A program made the position numbers and the translations under genes. Shown here one piece after another: positions 45,968 to 54,487 of a stretch of DNA of 64,000 nt. The notes beneath the pieces are model-generated. The model worked only from the letters and a program-made list of their open reading frames with translations. It made no database searches and was not told the DNA's origin. Within the stretch, counting starts at the first letter, position 1. Every line of letters starts with the position of its first letter. The stretch comes from Azotobacter paspali (GTDB lineage Bacteria; Pseudomonadota; Gammaproteobacteria; Pseudomonadales; Pseudomonadaceae): NCBI RefSeq assembly GCF_042434745.1, contig NZ_JBHLSS010000039.1; one strand, given 5' to 3'.

Positions 45968-46327
45968 TCAGCGCCGTCGCCATAGCAGCCAGAGGTAGAC
46001 CGGCGCATTGGCCAGCAGCACCAGGACACCCAGCCAGAGCTGAATGCCGGGCGTCAAACCGGCCGGGTAGATCAGCGGCAGCAGATAGTTCTCGATGAAA
46101 CCGCCGCCATAGCCGGACTCCCCGGCCGCCCGCAACAGGGCGTTCTCCCAATCGGTCAACGGGCAAGGCAGGCCGAAGAACTCGGTCGCCGCGCCCCAGG
46201 CCAGCGCCGGCAGGTGCAGTACGGCCAAGGCGCGCCGGCGCAGCGACAGCAGGCCGCCGAACAGCACGAAGAAGATGAACAGCAGGTGCATCACCAGCAG
46301 CGCGCCTGCGGCCAACCGGTACGACAT
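45968..46327 (-). CDS. DUF2784 membrane protein
   Basis: This 119-residue protein has three to four hydrophobic segments (about 5-28, 34-50 and 90-115). The family pattern includes LPCPLTDWENALLRAAGESG and FIENYLLPLIYPAG. Function unknown; inner membrane. It starts 13 bp after the CorC/HlyC stop on the same strand, so the two form an operon. Confidence 0.85.
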   Translation of the reverse strand: MSYRLAAGALLVMHLLFIFFVLFGGLLSLRRRALAVLHLPALAWGAATEFFGLPCPLTDWENALLRAAGESGYGGGFIENYLLPLIYPAGLTPGIQLWLGVLVLLANAPVYLWLLWRRR

Positions 46328-46340
46328 GCGGGCTTCCCGC

Positions 46341-47639
46341 TCAGGCCGGCGGCGCGCTCGGGCACATCACCAGCACTTTGTCGATGCGCGTACGGTCCAT
46401 GTCGACCACTTCGAAGCGCCAGCCGTCGAGCTCGAAGTGATCGGAAACGCTCGGCACGCGCTGCAGGCAATGCATGACCAGACCGGCGAGCGTGCGATAG
46501 GCGTTATCCGCCTCGCCCGGAAACGCCGCGTCGATGTCCAGCGCGGTTTTCAACTGCTCGATACCCATGCCACCGTCGACTAGCCAGGAACCGTCCTCGC
46601 GGCGCACGATCACCGGTTCGCCGTCGTGCAGTGCATCGGGAATCTCGCCGACGATCGCGGTGAGCACGTCCCTGAGGGTGACGATACCTTGCAGGTCGTC
46701 GAATGCGTCGACGACCACCGCGAACTCGTTGCGCGTTCTGCGGAAATCCTCCAGCAGGCCGGTACTGCTCGCACTTTCCTCCACATAGAACGGCGGCTGA
46801 ACGCTCCGCTGCAGATCGATCGGCTGCCCCTGCAGGGCCGGCTTGAGCAGATCGCCGCGATGCAGTACACCGACCAGCCGATGCAGGCCGCCCCGGCATA
46901 CCAGGACACGGGTATAGGGGCTCTCGGCGAGCCGCCTGAGCTGCTCCTCCCGGGGATCGTCCAGATCGATGGCGTAGACCTGCTGGCGGGGCGACATGAT
47001 CGCGCCGACCGGCTGCTCGTCCAGGTGCAGGACATTGGCCACGAACGCTTGCTCGCTCTCGTGGAAAACCCCGGCCTCGGCCCCCTGCTCCATCAGCACC
47101 TGGATCTCCTCGTCGGTGATCGGCGGTTCGTCGCGACGTCCGATGCCGATCAGGCGCAGCAACAGATTGCAGGAATACGACAGCAGCCATACCAGCGGCG
47201 CGGCAATCTGCGCCAGACGTTGCATTGCCGGTGCGAGCACGCTGGCGATGGTTTCCGGCGCGAGCAGGGCTAGGCGTTTGGGCAGCAGTTCGCCGACCAC
47301 CACGGACAGATAGGTGATCGCCGCCACGGTGAGGATCAAGGCGATGGCTTCGGCATAAGGCGCCAGCGCCGGCAGTTCGGCGATCCGCTGCGTCAGCGGC
47401 CGGGCCAGCAGGGTTTCGCCGAGTGCGCCACTGAGAACGCCCACGGTAGTGATGCCGACCTGGATGGTGGATAGAAAGCGCGAAAGGTCCTCCTGCAGCG
47501 CCAGGGCGACCAGCGCCCCGTGCCGCTGCTCATCGGCCAGCCTTTGCAGGCGGGCCTTGCGCGAGGAAACCACGGCGATCTCCGCCATCGCGAACACGCC
47601 GTTGAGCGCGATCAGCAGCAGGAGCAGGCCCGCCTCCAT
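46341..47639 (-). CDS. CorC/HlyC-type CNNM transporter-associated protein (hemolysin family)
   Basis: This 432-residue protein has an N-terminal CNNM (DUF21) membrane domain (about 1-190: LIALNGVFAMAEIAVVSSRK and VVGELLPKRLAL), paired CBS domains (about 205-325: VGAIMSPRQQVYAIDLDD and RLVGVLHRGDLL), and a C-terminal CorC_HlyC domain (about 345-425). The family is linked to Mg2+ or Co2+ efflux and only historically to hemolysis. Complete and of normal length. Confidence 0.9.
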   Translation of the reverse strand: MEAGLLLLLIALNGVFAMAEIAVVSSRKARLQRLADEQRHGALVALALQEDLSRFLSTIQVGITTVGVLSGALGETLLARPLTQRIAELPALAPYAEAIALILTVAAITYLSVVVGELLPKRLALLAPETIASVLAPAMQRLAQIAAPLVWLLSYSCNLLLRLIGIGRRDEPPITDEEIQVLMEQGAEAGVFHESEQAFVANVLHLDEQPVGAIMSPRQQVYAIDLDDPREEQLRRLAESPYTRVLVCRGGLHRLVGVLHRGDLLKPALQGQPIDLQRSVQPPFYVEESASSTGLLEDFRRTRNEFAVVVDAFDDLQGIVTLRDVLTAIVGEIPDALHDGEPVIVRREDGSWLVDGGMGIEQLKTALDIDAAFPGEADNAYRTLAGLVMHCLQRVPSVSDHFELDGWRFEVVDMDRTRIDKVLVMCPSAPPA

Positions 47640-47727
47640 CCCTCTCCCTCCCCCACGGCTTCGCCTGGATGGCCCGTTGTCACGACTACCTTAGCACTAC
47701 AGATCCGTCCGGCCCTGTTCCGGAAAT

Positions 47728-47750
47728 GAAAAAGCAGCCCGAAGGCTGCC
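47728..47750 (-). terminator. rho-independent terminator of DUF485-actP
   Basis: On the reverse strand GGCAGCC-TTCG-GGCTGC is followed by TTTTTC and further T. The UUCG-type loop and T-run lie 23-45 bp after the actP stop. It could also work weakly in the other direction. Confidence 0.85.
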
Positions 47751-47772
47751 TTTCCCATGTTACCGAAGAGGA

Positions 47773-49431
47773 TCAGTGGGCGACTGCGCCGCTGGCTCCC
47801 AGGCCGGTTTGCGAACGAACGAATTGCGGCAGGAAGCGTTCGCGCTCCGCTGCGGCAGACTTCGACTTGTCGGTGATCGAGAAGAACCAGACACCTACGA
47901 AAGCCACGATCATGGAGAACAGTGCCGGGTAGGAGTAGGGGAAGATCGCCGCTTTGTTGTGCAGCACGTCGACCCACACGGTCGGGCTGAGGATGGTCAG
48001 CAGCAGCGCGGTTCCCAAGCCCAGAGCGCCACCGATCAGCGCGCCACGGGTGGTCAGGTCCTTCCAGTACATGGAGAGGAACAGGACCGGGAAGTTGCAG
48101 CTCGCGGCGACGGAGAAGGCCAGGCCCACCATGAAGGCGATGTTCTGCTTCTCGAAGATGATGCCGAGCAGGATCGCCACCACACCGAGGGAGAGGGTGG
48201 TGATCTTGGTCACGCGCATCTCTTCCTCTTCCTTGGCCTTGCCCTGTTTGATCACGCAGGCGTATAGGTCGTGGGACACGGCTGATGCGCCAGCGAGGGT
48301 CAGGCCGGCGACCACCGCCAGGATGGTCGCGAAGGCCACGGCGGAGATGAAGCCGAGGAACAGGTTGCCGCCGACGGCGTTGGCCAGGTGGATGGCCACC
48401 ATGTTGGTGCCGCCGATGATGGCGCCGCCGGCATCTTTGAAGGACGCATCGGTACCGACCAGCAGGATGGCCCCGAAGCCGATGATGAAGGTCAGAATGT
48501 AGAAGTAACCGATGAAGCCGGTGGCGTAGAACACGCTCTTGCGGGCTTCCTTGGCATCACTCACGGTGAAGAAGCGCATCAAGATGTGCGGCAGACCGGC
48601 GGTGCCGAACATCAGGGCCAGGCCCAGGGAGATTGCGGAGATCGGGTCGGAAACCAGACCGCCGGGGCTCATGATGGCATCGCCTTTGGCATGGATCTTC
48701 ACGGCCTCGGTGAACAGGGTGCTGAAGTCGAAGCCGACGTGCTTCATCACCATGATGGCCATGAAGGAAGCGCCGGAGAGCAGCAGGCACGCCTTGATAA
48801 TCTGCACCCAGGTGGTGGCCAGCATGCCGCCGAACAGCACGTAGCAGACCATCAGCATGCCCACCAGAACCACGGCGACCAGGTAGTCAAGGCCGAACAG
48901 CAACTGGATCAGCTTGCCGGCACCGACCATCTGGGCGATCAGGTAGAAGGCCACCACGATCAGCGAGCCGAAGGCAGACAGGATGCGGATCGGCGTCTGC
49001 CCGAGGCGATACGAGGCCACATCGGAGAAGGTGAACTTCCCGAGGTTGCGCAGGCGTTCGGCCATCAGGAAGAGGATCACCGGCCAGCCGACCAGGAAGC
49101 CGATCGAGTAGATCAGGCCATCGTAGCCGGAGGTGAACACCAGGGCGGAAATCCCCAGGAAGGACGCGGCGGACATGTAGTCGCCGGCAATCGCCAGGCC
49201 GTTCTGGAAGCCGGTGATGCTACCACCGGCGGTGTAATAGTCGGCGGTGGAGGTGTTGCGCTTGGCGGCCCACTTGGTGATGCCCATGGTGCCGATGATG
49301 AACACCACGAACATGATGATCGCGGTCCAGTTGGTCGCCTGCTTCTGCACTTCGCCGGTCAGGGCTTCGCCCGCCAGCAGCATCGGGGAAGCTGCCAGCA
49401 GGGCGGCAGCGGTCAGAAAACGCTTCATCAT
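47773..49431 (-). CDS. actP: acetate/short-chain monocarboxylate permease of the solute:sodium symporter family
   Basis: This 552-residue protein has a signal-like first segment (MMKRFLTAAALLAASPMLLA) and about 13 further membrane segments. Motifs typical of ActP include AKRNTSTADYYTAGGSITGF, GDYMSAASFLGISALVFTSG and GTAGLPHILMRFFTVSDAKE. It takes up acetate, glycolate or pyruvate with a cation. The start overlaps the DUF485 stop (ATGA at 49428-49431), so the open frame beyond is not used. In many genomes acs lies just upstream of DUF485-actP; here it does not, and the only acs sequence in the window is the remnant at its left end. Confidence 0.95.
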   Translation of the reverse strand: MMKRFLTAAALLAASPMLLAGEALTGEVQKQATNWTAIIMFVVFIIGTMGITKWAAKRNTSTADYYTAGGSITGFQNGLAIAGDYMSAASFLGISALVFTSGYDGLIYSIGFLVGWPVILFLMAERLRNLGKFTFSDVASYRLGQTPIRILSAFGSLIVVAFYLIAQMVGAGKLIQLLFGLDYLVAVVLVGMLMVCYVLFGGMLATTWVQIIKACLLLSGASFMAIMVMKHVGFDFSTLFTEAVKIHAKGDAIMSPGGLVSDPISAISLGLALMFGTAGLPHILMRFFTVSDAKEARKSVFYATGFIGYFYILTFIIGFGAILLVGTDASFKDAGGAIIGGTNMVAIHLANAVGGNLFLGFISAVAFATILAVVAGLTLAGASAVSHDLYACVIKQGKAKEEEEMRVTKITTLSLGVVAILLGIIFEKQNIAFMVGLAFSVAASCNFPVLFLSMYWKDLTTRGALIGGALGLGTALLLTILSPTVWVDVLHNKAAIFPYSYPALFSMIVAFVGVWFFSITDKSKSAAAERERFLPQFVRSQTGLGASGAVAH

Positions 49432-49742
49432 TTCTGCACCTCGTCGAGCAGTTCCTGATTCAGGCGATCGAATTCGCCGTTGGCGCGCCAGGTGTAGATA
49501 CCGGTGAGTCCGAAGGCGAGAAGGATCAGGCCGACACCGACGGGCATGCCCAGGGTAATCACCGAGTCGGAACCGAGCTTGGTACCCAAGACTTGCGGCA
49601 CGAAAGCGATGATCAGGATGTAGGCGAAGTACAGGCCCAGGATGATGGCGGAAAGCAGCCAGGCGAACCGCTCGCGCCTTGCCACCAGCTCTCGGAAACG
49701 TGGATTTTGTTCGATCCGCTTGTAGATACCGTCGTCGTTCAT
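49428..49742 (-). CDS. DUF485 (YjcH-like) membrane protein
   Basis: This 104-residue protein has the YjcH pattern: YKRIEQNPRFRELVARRERF, a first membrane segment at about 28-50 (FAWLLSAIILGLYFAYILII), a second at about 65-85 and a charged tail NGEFDRLNQELLDEVQK. It is the usual partner of ActP-type permeases and may help their assembly. ATG 49740-49742 (MNDDGIYKR) is the conserved start. Stop and actP start overlap. Confidence 0.93.
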   Translation of the reverse strand: MNDDGIYKRIEQNPRFRELVARRERFAWLLSAIILGLYFAYILIIAFVPQVLGTKLGSDSVITLGMPVGVGLILLAFGLTGIYTWRANGEFDRLNQELLDEVQK

Positions 49743-50035
49743 TTGTCTTATTATCCTCACACGGGATTGCGGGGTAGGCACACTCTAGATCGCCCGTGAA
49801 CGCACAACAAACGACCTTAGTCTTAGCCAGTCGCCACCCAACCCGAAAACCGGCCCGGAAAGACTTCCCGGCGCCCGCTTCCGAAGTCGTACGGGCCATT
49901 CGACGGAGGCCACCGGCCGGGGGACGCGCCAGAAATTGACGACACCTATCGACACCATGCAAAGCGATCATCTTTGCACTATCCATCCGGTCGTTATCTC
50001 GAACCCATCGAGGAAAGCCCCCTGCGAGGTGTGGC

Positions 50036-50260
50036 ATGCTCAAGACCCTGACCTTCACGCTGATGCACTTCTGCATTGCCTTCGGCATCGCCTACGCGCT
50101 GACCGGCAGCGTCGCGACGGGTGGACTGGTGGCGGTGATCGAGCCCCTGTGCAACGCGCAGGTCTTCTACGTGCATAAAAGGATCTGGCAGCGCCTGGAC
50201 AGGAACAGCGACAAGACGGCCGAAGCCTCGCAGCACAGTTGGCGGCACCGCCACGCCTGA
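50036..50260 (+). CDS. DUF2061 membrane protein
   Basis: This 74-residue protein has one or two hydrophobic helices (TLMHFCIAFGIAYALTGSVA and GGLVAVIEPLCNAQVF) and the family tail VFYVHKRIWQRL. Inner membrane, function unknown. GAGG lies at good spacing before the ATG. The 250 bp upstream (49782-50035) hold the divergent promoters for this gene and DUF485-actP; I see no definite element there. Confidence 0.87.
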   Translation: MLKTLTFTLMHFCIAFGIAYALTGSVATGGLVAVIEPLCNAQVFYVHKRIWQRLDRNSDKTAEASQHSWRHRHA

Positions 50261-50324
50261 GACCGTGCGACGCGCGGGCGGAAGCGGTTAAGATGGCGGC
50301 TCGGCCGCCAGATGATCTCGAACC

Positions 50325-51926
50325 ATGCCCGCCACCCCGCGCTTTCCGCTACTGCCCTATCTGTTCGCTACCCTTTTCGCCCTGCTGGCCCTGAGCGGCT
50401 TCTGGTACAGCATCGGCCAACCGGTCGTGCTGACCGACGTAGTCGGTCCCACGCACAAATTGCAATGCGTGTCCTACAGTCCGTTCGACAAGGACCAGTC
50501 GCCCTTCGACAAGCCGTTCGTGCTGCGCGAGGCGCGCATGGACGCGGATCTGGCGCTGCTCGCCGAACGCTTCCAGTGCGTGCGCACCTACTCCATGACT
50601 GGCATGGAGGCACTTCCCGCCCTGGCCCGCAAGCACGGCCTGAAGCTGATGCTGGGCGCCTGGGTGAACCCCGATCCGCTGGAGACCGAGGCCGAAATCG
50701 CGCTGTTGATCAAGGCGGCCAGGGCCAACCCGGATATCGTCGAGGCGGCGATCGTCGGCAACGAGACCCTGCTGCGCAAGGAAGTCACCGCCACTTACCT
50801 GGCCGCGCAGATCGAACGGGTGAAACGCAGTATTCCGCAGCCGGTCACCTACGCCGACGTCTGGGAGTTTTGGCTGAAGCACCCGGAAGTCGCCCCGGCA
50901 GTGGACTTCTTGACTATCCACCTGCTGCCCTACTGGGAAAACGACCCGAGCGGAATCGACAAGGCGCTCGCCCAGGTCGCCCGCGTCCGCCAGGAATTCG
51001 GCCAGCGCTTCGCGCCCAAGGACATCCTGATCGGCGAGACCGGCTGGCCCAGCGAGGGTCGCCAGCGGGAAACCGCCCTGCCCAGCCGGGTCAATCAGGC
51101 TCTGTTCATCCGCGGCTTCGTCGCCATGGCCGAGCAGCACGGCTGGCGCTACAACCTGATCGAGGCGTTCGACCAGCCCTGGAAGCGCCAGAGCGAAGGT
51201 GCGATGGGCGGCTACTGGGGACTACTGGACGCCGACCGCGAAGACAAGCACATCCTTGCCGGACCGGTCTCCAACTTGCCACATTGGCCAGCCTGGTTAG
51301 GCGTCGGCGGGCTGATCATGGCCGTTGCGCTGCTCGTCGCCGGCCGTCCGACCTCCACCGCCGCGGCTCTGCTGCTGCCGTCGCTGGCCGCGCTCGGCGG
51401 CGCCTGCATCGGCTTGTGGGGCGAACTGGCGCGGGTCACCAGCCGCTATCCCGGTGAGTGGCTATGGGCCGCTCTGCTGATCGGCTTGAACCTGGTGGTG
51501 CTGCTCCACGGCGTACTGCTGCTGTCGGCCCGCGAGGGCTTCCGGGCCCGGCTATTCGCCTGGCTGGACGCGCGCGGCGGTTGGTGGCTGGCCGCCGCCG
51601 GTTTCGCCGGAGCGGTGATGATGCTCGCGCTGGTGTTCGATGCCCGCTACCGCAGCTTCCCGAGCGCCGCCCTGCTACTGCCCGCGCTGCTCTACGGCTG
51701 CCGCCCGGTGCCCGGCCCGCGCCGGGAGATCGCCCTGTTGCTAGCGCTGATCGGGGCCGGCATCCTCCCGCAGTTGTATCAGGAGACACTGCTCAACCGG
51801 CAGGCGCTCGGCTGGGCCCTGGTCAGTCTGCTGCTGGCGGTCGCCCTCGGCCGCAGCCTGCTGCTGCGCGGGAGCGCCGCGACGACCTCGGCCGCGCAGA
51901 CCGCCTCAGCGGCGAACCAGGCGTAG
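50325..51926 (+). CDS. membrane-anchored GH17 beta-glucan enzyme
   Basis: This 533-residue protein has an N-terminal anchor (about 10-28), a periplasmic GH17 catalytic domain (about 45-310) with the acid/base E147 in AAIVGNETLL and the nucleophile E238 in IGETGWPSEG, and about eight C-terminal membrane segments (about 325-520). Proteobacterial GH17 domains of this type act as beta-1,3-glucanosyltransferases or branching enzymes on cyclic or linear periplasmic beta-glucans, which help osmotic adaptation. The usual ndvB-type synthase is not adjacent. The stop overlaps the convergent neighbour by 21 bp. Confidence 0.87.
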   Translation: MPATPRFPLLPYLFATLFALLALSGFWYSIGQPVVLTDVVGPTHKLQCVSYSPFDKDQSPFDKPFVLREARMDADLALLAERFQCVRTYSMTGMEALPALARKHGLKLMLGAWVNPDPLETEAEIALLIKAARANPDIVEAAIVGNETLLRKEVTATYLAAQIERVKRSIPQPVTYADVWEFWLKHPEVAPAVDFLTIHLLPYWENDPSGIDKALAQVARVRQEFGQRFAPKDILIGETGWPSEGRQRETALPSRVNQALFIRGFVAMAEQHGWRYNLIEAFDQPWKRQSEGAMGGYWGLLDADREDKHILAGPVSNLPHWPAWLGVGGLIMAVALLVAGRPTSTAAALLLPSLAALGGACIGLWGELARVTSRYPGEWLWAALLIGLNLVVLLHGVLLLSAREGFRARLFAWLDARGGWWLAAAGFAGAVMMLALVFDARYRSFPSAALLLPALLYGCRPVPGPRREIALLLALIGAGILPQLYQETLLNRQALGWALVSLLLAVALGRSLLLRGSAATTSAAQTASAANQA

Positions 51927-52262
51927 TCCGGCGATGACTACGGCGAATACCGCCAGGCTGGCGGTATAGAGCACCAGGGCCGGAACCCCCAGACACAATC
52001 CGGCGAGCGCCAGCCGCCAGCCGGCGCGTCCGGGCAGCAGGAAACCGACTACCGCCACCGCCAGGGCGCCCCAGGCCAGCAGACGGAAATGAATCATCAG
52101 CCCCAGGCCGGAGCGCAATTGACATTCCCAGCGCTGGGCCTGCTCGACGCACAGACCGACCCACTGGCTGTCCTCCATCAGGGCGAAGCGCACCCCATAG
52201 CTGGCCGCTAACCAGAACGACAGGAACAGCAGCAGGAGCATCAAAGGCAGGCGCGAGGACAT
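51906..52262 (-). CDS. small hypothetical membrane protein
   Basis: This 118-residue protein has three likely membrane segments (about 4-20, 54-76 and 80-113) and a loop with two cysteines (VGLCVEQAQRWECQLRSGLG) facing one side, which could form a disulfide in the periplasm. I do not recognise the family. ATG 52260-52262 has CGGAG upstream. Its last codons overlap the end of the GH17 gene on the other strand by 21 bp. Confidence 0.75.
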   Translation of the reverse strand: MSSRLPLMLLLLFLSFWLAASYGVRFALMEDSQWVGLCVEQAQRWECQLRSGLGLMIHFRLLAWGALAVAVVGFLLPGRAGWRLALAGLCLGVPALVLYTASLAVFAVVIAGLRLVRR

Positions 52263-52409
52263 GGGGGATCTCCGAGGGCAAATGCCCGCCAGCATAACCA
52301 GCAATGCCCCGGAAGCAAGTGCCGTACCCGGTACGAAGGGGTTCCATCGGGGCCATACCTGCATTACAAGCACTCTTATGGCCCGCTCACCCAAGAGGTT
52401 GGATCCCGC

Positions 52410-53708
52410 ATGCCCCGCCTGCCATCCATCGCCGTTCTGCTCGGCGGCCTGCTGCTCTGTAGTCGCCTGCCGGCGGCCGACATCGATCCGGCGAGTTACG
52501 GCTTTCCGTTGCACAATCCCTTCGAGGCGACCATCGTCACCACGCCACCGGAATTGCGCCCCGACTTGCCGCCCGACAGCGAGATCGATCAGCGCGACTA
52601 CAGCCTGTCGCTGCATCCCGCCCGTCCGTTCGCGCTGCCCGGCAGCCTGCGCCAAGTGCGCGACCTACGCTACCGCCTAGCCCGACAGGCGCATGCCGCG
52701 CCGCTGATCTTCATCATCTCCGGCACCGGCGCGCACTACGCCAGCAGTCACACCGAATACCTGAAGCGGCTGTTCTACGGCGCCGGTTTCCATGTGGTGC
52801 AACTGTCCTCGCCGACCAGCTACGACTTCATGGCCGCCGCCTCGCGCACGGCCACGCCCGGCCTCAGCCGCGAGGATGCCGACGACCTGTACAGGGTCAT
52901 GGAGGCGGTGCAGGCGCAGCAGGCGGACCTGCCGGTCACCGCCTACCACCTGATCGGCTACAGCCTCGGTGCCCTCCACGCGGCCTTCGTCAGCCAACTG
53001 GACGAGACCCGCCGGCGCTTCGCTTTCAAGCGCGTGCTGCTGCTCAATCCGCCGGTCAACCCCTACGACTCGATCCGCAACCTCGACCGCCTGGTGCAGA
53101 CCGACGTGCCAGGCATCACCGGCAACCTGACCTTCTACGAACTGATCCTCGGCAAGCTGACCCGCTACTTCCAGCAGCGTGGCCACATCGATCTCAACGA
53201 AGCCCTGCTGTACGATCTGCAGCAGTCGAAGGAACGCCTGACGGACGAAGAAATGGCCATGCTGATCGGTTCGGTGTTCCGTTTCGCCGCCGCCGATATC
53301 GCCTACACCTCGGACCTCATCAACCGTCGCGGGCTGATCACCCCGCCGGACTATCCAGTGGAGGAGGACACCCCGCTCGCCCCCTTCTTCATCCGCGCCC
53401 TGCAGTGCAATTTCGGCTGCTACCTGAACGAGCAGTTGATCCCCCAATGGCGCCGAGGCCACAACGGCAGCAGCTTGTCCCAACTGGTCGGGCAGATCGG
53501 CCTCCAAGCCCTGCGGGAATACTTGGCCGGCAGCCGCAAGATCGCCGCGATGCACAACGCCGACGATCTCATCCTCGGCCCCGGCGATCTCGCCTTCCTG
53601 CGCCGCACCCTCGGCGAACGCCTGACGCTCTACCCGTTCGGCGGGCATTGCGGCAACTTCAATTACCGGGTCAACAGCCAGGCCATACTGGAGTTCTTCC
53701 GTGATTGA
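52410..53708 (+). CDS. secreted alpha/beta-hydrolase-like protein coupled to mlaA
   Basis: This 432-residue protein has a signal peptide (about 1-23) and an alpha/beta-hydrolase core: LIFIISGTGAHYAS (oxyanion strand), nucleophile S185 in IGYSLGALHA, HNADDLILGPGD as the likely acid region, and PFGGHCGNFNY with the probable catalytic His. Specific function unknown; a lipase or thioesterase in the periplasm is plausible. The stop lies inside the start of mlaA (8-bp overlap), so the two are translationally coupled. That suggests a shared role in outer-membrane lipid handling. Confidence 0.8.
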   Translation: MPRLPSIAVLLGGLLLCSRLPAADIDPASYGFPLHNPFEATIVTTPPELRPDLPPDSEIDQRDYSLSLHPARPFALPGSLRQVRDLRYRLARQAHAAPLIFIISGTGAHYASSHTEYLKRLFYGAGFHVVQLSSPTSYDFMAAASRTATPGLSREDADDLYRVMEAVQAQQADLPVTAYHLIGYSLGALHAAFVSQLDETRRRFAFKRVLLLNPPVNPYDSIRNLDRLVQTDVPGITGNLTFYELILGKLTRYFQQRGHIDLNEALLYDLQQSKERLTDEEMAMLIGSVFRFAAADIAYTSDLINRRGLITPPDYPVEEDTPLAPFFIRALQCNFGCYLNEQLIPQWRRGHNGSSLSQLVGQIGLQALREYLAGSRKIAAMHNADDLILGPGDLAFLRRTLGERLTLYPFGGHCGNFNYRVNSQAILEFFRD

Positions 53709-54474
53709 ACGGCTCTGGCCCCTCGTCGCCGCGCTACTTCTCGGCAGCCTGGCCCAGGCCGCCGAGCCGGCGGCCGATGCAGACGGTTTCAAGCGTCCAC
53801 TGGAGCACCTGCAGTTCAACAGCGGCCACGAACAGCACGAATTCGAGCGCGCCAGCCTCGCCATCCTCGACGTCCGCGATCCCTGGGAGCGCTGGAACCG
53901 GCGGGTCTATCACTTCAATTACCGCTTCGACGAATGGGTGCTGCTGCCCGCAGTGCGCGGCTATCGCGCCGTCACCCCGGGCGTCGTGCGCAGCGGCGTG
54001 CGCAATTTCTTCGCCAACCTCGCCGAAATCCCCAGCCTGCTCAACAGCCTGCTGCAACTGCGCGGCCGGCGTGCCCTCGATACCAGCGCCCGTCTGCTGC
54101 TCAACACCACGCTGGGCGTCGCCGGCCTGTGGGACCCGGCCAGCCGTATGGGCCTGCCCCGGCAGGGCGAGGACTTCGGCCAGACCCTCGGCGTCTACGG
54201 CGTGCCCGCCGGTTCCTATCTGATGTTGCCAGTCCTCGGGCCGTCCAACCTGCGCGACGCAGTCGGCCAACTGGCGGATTTCCTGGCCGCCAACCGAATC
54301 GACTACCTGAACGTCGCCACGGCCAGCGACGACCACCCGGAAATCTTTGCGCTGAAAGCCGTCGACAAGCGCGACAGCATCCCCTTCCGCTACGGTCAGC
54401 TCAACTCGCCGTTCGAATACAACAAGATCCGCTACGTCTACACCCGAGCCCGCCAGTTGCAGATCGAGGAATAG
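53701..54474 (+). CDS. mlaA: MlaA (VacJ) family outer-membrane lipid asymmetry protein
   Basis: This 257-residue protein has an export signal (MIERLWPLVAALLLGSLAQA) and the MlaA fold: DPWERWNRRVYHFNYRFDEW, VRSGVRNFFANLAEIPSLLN, then DTSARLLLNTTLGVAGLWD and GEDFGQTLGVYGVPAGSYLM. MlaA removes misplaced phospholipids from the outer leaflet and passes them to MlaC. Most MlaA proteins are lipoproteins; no lipobox Cys is seen here, and the signal ends in an AQA-type cleavage site. The start is GTG 53701 with GGAG upstream, overlapping the preceding gene by 8 bp. mlaBCDEF are not in the window. Confidence 0.93.
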   Translation: MIERLWPLVAALLLGSLAQAAEPAADADGFKRPLEHLQFNSGHEQHEFERASLAILDVRDPWERWNRRVYHFNYRFDEWVLLPAVRGYRAVTPGVVRSGVRNFFANLAEIPSLLNSLLQLRGRRALDTSARLLLNTTLGVAGLWDPASRMGLPRQGEDFGQTLGVYGVPAGSYLMLPVLGPSNLRDAVGQLADFLAANRIDYLNVATASDDHPEIFALKAVDKRDSIPFRYGQLNSPFEYNKIRYVYTRARQLQIEE

Positions 54475-54487
54475 CGACCGCCGCTCG

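Noticed and set aside
47773..50088. 771-residue version of ActP extending to 50088
   Set aside because: The extension covers the DUF485 gene and the intergenic region; the ATGATGAAG start overlapping the DUF485 stop is the conserved one.
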